Source: Gonium pectorale (taxonomy: Eukaryota > Chlorophyta > Chlorophyceae > Chlamydomonadales > Volvocaceae). Taken from it: a stretch of 64,000 nucleotides of DNA. The notes under the pieces are model-generated. The model did not search any database. It was not told where the DNA came from and saw only the letters and a program-made list of their open reading frames with translations. The stretch covers positions 547,738 through 611,737 of the forward strand of contig LSYV01000037.1 in assembly GCA_001584585.1 (NCBI GenBank), written 5' to 3'. The translations under genes were made by a program, and so were the position numbers. Below are positions 60,937 to 64,000 of this stretch, piece after piece; the stretch's first letter is position 1, and each line of letters starts with the position of its first letter.

Positions 60937-63177
60937 AATACTTACTTACCTCCCGAATAACGTAACGCACGTGTGAGTCGCCGAGTACGATGTGGTCTGT
61001 ACCGGCAACTTCCCTGTCATACCGGTACTCTCGGCCTTCCTTCCCTCCCATCGCCGTCGGGTCGCCCTATGGCCTTGCCGGCCCACGCCTCAATGGTGCG
61101 CGGAGGCTGCAGGCAAAGCCGCACGCACTTGTGCCTCAGCATGCAGCGCCTGGTGCGGCGGGCGGACTTATGGGCAGCTCATGGGAAGCGACTGGCACAT
61201 TGGGGTGCGAGCGGTTCAGGCCCACCGATACGATTAGGGACCGAATAGCATATCCAGCCTGCACGATCCGTGAGAAGAACCCCGCCCTTGCTTGCCTGGC
61301 TGTGGACTAACCTCCTTCGCCACTGCCACCGCCTCGTCTCCTCGCTCTGGGCCGCGTCCGTGCGCCGCGTGAGAGTCCCTCGCACGTCGTACGCCGACCC
61401 ACCTGCGGCAGCTGGACTCATCCGAGCTGCCGGCACTGCGCCGCCTGGCGGGCTGCCTGGTCCGGCTGTGCCGCCAGAGCCGCTCACGCCGGCCGGCCCA
61501 TCTTCGACGCTGGAGCTGCTCAATCGGCACCCAAAGCATCTACGACGGGAGGCGACCGAGCGAGTGACGTTGAGCGCTACACATCGACCTTTGCCTCCAC
61601 AATAGCGCGGCTCACCTCTACCGCGCCCTCCTGCGCCACATGAGCCCATTGTTGTCTGCGGCATGCTCACACGCACAGTGCAGTAGACGCAGCAGCTGCC
61701 CGACACATATATAGCTGCGCACCACGCGCGCCCCGCTGCTGCGCGGGCACCGCTTGCTGGCCCCTCCATCACACCGCCTCGCGCCGACCGCATCCGTGTA
61801 GTGTTAGGACGGCGGGCCCATGCGATGCACGTCACCTTCACCCGGTGGCGGGCTTAGGGCGGTCGGGCGGTAGTTGTACGCTCGCTATGGTTGCCGTGCA
61901 ATCAACAAAGCGACGGAGCTGGCAGAGCTTTGGGCTGGCTGCTGGCGCCGCGCGCAGGCGCTTACTGTCGGTGTCCATGGCTCGTCCAAATTCCCGTCCG
62001 TACCGCCGTGCGTGCGTACAGCCGCCGTGCGTGCGTACAGCCGCCGCGCATGCGCCGAGGAACTAACCTCGTTCTCCAGGAAGGGCCCCGCCGCCCGGAC
62101 AGCAGCCCGCCGCGCGTACAAGGGCTCCCCCCTTGAGATAGCTGGGCTCCGCGGCACCTGAGGCCTGGGGCTCTGCGGGCGGGGGCTTTGGGGCGGTCGG
62201 GGGCGGCGTGGCGTTGTGGCAAGCAGTCAAGTAAGGCCCCGGACGGAGGCAATGCGAAAAGCACAAAGCGGGAACAGAGAAGTCACCTTTTTTCCGGGCA
62301 TGCATACTCGCCCGAAGGTGCGACGTTTATTTCCAGCAGGGCGCCTGGGAACGAGACAAGCCGTGGCTGGCGGCGAAGGCGCCGAGCAGACAGGCCCTCA
62401 CGGTTTGGGCCGCGGGCCAGCGGTGAAGTTACCTGGTAATATATAACAAGATGTGGCGGTGGATGGAAGGCCCGCCGGTGGGCGTTGTCGTTGAGCGTCA
62501 CCCGTCCATCGGCGTCCAGCAGCTATCTACGATGGACCCACGTGCATCATCAGCCCGCCCGCTCCAGAGCATCGCAGCTGCCCCGTTTGTACCGGTCCGG
62601 AAACCTGCTGCACCTGCCCTGTCCCCGGCGGGCCGCGCACGCAGAGGGCATGCATGGGCGTAAATTATTACTGCATGCATGGTGGTGAGCTTCTGCAGAC
62701 GCCCGTAATTAAGGCTTAGGCCTGGAGGGGCGAAGCCCCGGAAGGGCTAAGCAGAGTTCTGTACGGAAGTAGTACAGCTGTCCTGAGCTTAGCGCTGCTC
62801 GCTCTCCCTGTTCGGCATTCTGCCTTCACAGTTGAGAGCTTGCATCGCTTGCGAGCTGACTCACTTCCCTCCCGTCTTTCGCCGAGCCTCCCGGCTCTGT
62901 CCCACCCGTTCGCAGCCCTCGGAGCGGCGGCGCATCCGCACGGCGAGCCCCTTGCCGGACACCGGGCGCGGGTTTTGGGTCGGGGGGGGGGGCTTCGCGG
63001 GGGTTCCGGCGCGCCCGGGCGGACGGCCGTATGGTCCCCGCCCGGTTGGAGCGTGGCCGGTCGGGGGATGTGTAGTGGTCGGTCGCGGGCGCGCGCGAGA
63101 GAGCTGCGGGGAGGTTTTTTGAGTTTCGGCCCCGGGTCCAGTTTTTACTCCCCGCGCTAGCTCTCGCGCGCTTCGTT
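60937..63177. other. Repeat-rich region without a supported gene
   Basis: Contains a 19-bp unit (GCCGTGCGTGCGTACAGCC) repeated twice at 62005-62042 and small palindromes near 62715-62775 (GGGGCGAAGCCCC, CTGTAC with GTACAG). Open frames around 61270-61605 have some protein-like stretches but no clear start or splice structure. Confidence 0.45.
63093..63170. repeat. Imperfect inverted repeat
   Basis: Left arm CGCGCGAGAGAGCTGCGGGG (from 63093) pairs with the right arm ending at 63170 (CGCGCTAGCTCTCGCGCG) around a T-rich loop of about 35 bases. It could fold as a hairpin. Confidence 0.6.
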
Positions 63178-64000
63178 TCAGGAACCTGGGGTGGCCGGCG
63201 GGCCGCGCACCTGCCTGGTGCGCGGCGCGCGGCAGCCGCCGGTGCTGTCGGCTTGGGGTTCGGGTCGGCCGGTCTCTGCTGGCCGGTGGGTGTTCGGTCG
63301 GGCCTCGGGCGCGGGCGCCCGACGTCGTTGTTTCGCTTTGGCGCGCTGTTGCGCTGTGTGTGTGGCGCCGGCGGGTTCCGGCTGGTCGCGGCGGTCGGCT
63401 GCGTCCGGTTTTCCTGCTTGGCAGCCTGCGGGGGCGTTTGGCTCGACGCAGGCGCCACTGGGTTTTTTGGCTGGCTGCCGCTGTTGCGCTCGCCGCGCTT
63501 GCTGCGCTTGCTGCGCTTCTTGCGCTCGCTGCGCGTGTTTGCTCTCTCCTGCTGTGTAAAGGTCCTCGTCAATGCCTTGGGGTCCATTTGCCTCCACCGT
63601 GTCATCACCGCATTGCATTAAAGCGAGGGACAGCTTCTGTAGTACAGAACGTCACGGAGGAAGGCGGGGTGTACGCTGGGCACACAAACCCGACAGCGCG
63701 CGGGAGCGGGGCCCAGCCATATATAGCATCCGAACGAAGTAAGGAATGAAGGGCGGTGTATGTAGCGGACTGTCAGAGCGAGGCGATAAAGGCAGGGACC
63801 GCGCGCGGTAGTCCGGACATGTATGGTCGTAGAGGTGGGCTCCCTGCCCGCTCCTTTCTTTACAGATTTCTCTGATGACTTTTCGCAGTTGGCCGGGGAG
63901 CGAGGCTCCGCACGCAAGACGATGGACAAGTAAGGGCTGACACGAATCCAAACGAGGGCCTCGGGCACATCTTTTGCATGTAACTCACCCGTATCCTTCG
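63178..64000 (-). CDS. Possible 3' end of a gene running off the right edge
   Basis: A 153-codon open frame (63636-63178) starts after a good acceptor (pyrimidine-rich, TACTACAG). It begins KLSLALMQCGDDTVEANGPQ, continues with an acidic stretch and then AQQ/ARRAQQ repeats and a basic Pro/Ala-rich tail to the stop at 63178. A strong donor GTGAGT at 63988-63983 would join it, in phase 0, to an exon that leaves the window. The N-terminal 30 residues look like protein; the tail is low complexity. No family recognised, and the whole model may be spurious. Confidence 0.35.

Noticed and set aside
62826..63608. 260-codon basic Pro/Arg/Asn-rich minus-strand frame
   Set aside because: Overlaps the frame at 63178-63636, has only low-complexity sequence and no better start or splice context. 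A gag-like reading was considered, but no zinc knuckle or other motif is present.

Overview
This window looks like nuclear DNA of a volvocine green alga (Chlamydomonas or a close relative). It is GC-rich, its genes carry many short introns with good GTGNG donors and CAG acceptors, TGTAA motifs follow several stop codons, and the gene content fits: a ciliary CFAP58, an octotricopeptide-repeat/RAP protein, a GAF-domain kinase and low-complexity Ala/Gly/Pro tracts. I rebuilt the gene models by hand from open frames, splice sites and reading phase. All nine complete coding sums close in frame. There was no transcript or database support.

Layout. (1) 1-4778 (+): 3' part of a polytopic membrane protein with a long Gly/Pro/Ala-rich linker. 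(2) 6672-12368 (-): CFAP58, 10 exons, 867 aa. (3) 12620-15896 (+): a probable plastid membrane protein, 7 exons, 298 aa, divergent from CFAP58 across about 250 bp. (4) 18142-26905 (-): 23 exons, 932 aa, a fusion of glutaredoxin, DUF4395 membrane domain, SLAC1/TehA (TDT) anion channel and hemerythrin-like domain. This is the most remarkable object in the window. (5) 26906-31553: gene-poor, with one copy of a dispersed repeat. (6) 31554-37962 (+): GAF/TKL-type protein kinase, 12 exons, 1190 aa. (7) 39988-46098 (+): OPR/RAP RNA-binding protein, 5 exons, 1445 aa, with an assembly gap (43403-43769) in its first intron. (8) 47659-53005 and 54806-58996 (-): two tandem paralogous glycosyltransferase-like genes with the same 9-exon structure. 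(9) 59 kb to the end: repeat-rich DNA with a decayed reading frame, a hAT-like MITE (a second copy lies in an intron of the first glycosyltransferase gene), inverted and tandem repeats, and a possible partial gene running off the right edge.

The genes do not form a pathway; this is an ordinary eukaryotic gene neighbourhood. The candidate new system is gene 4, which puts a thiol-redox domain, a membrane module, an anion channel and a di-iron/oxygen-binding type of domain in one polypeptide. That suggests a redox- or gas-responsive anion (possibly sulfite or organic acid) channel. The function is inferred from domains only.
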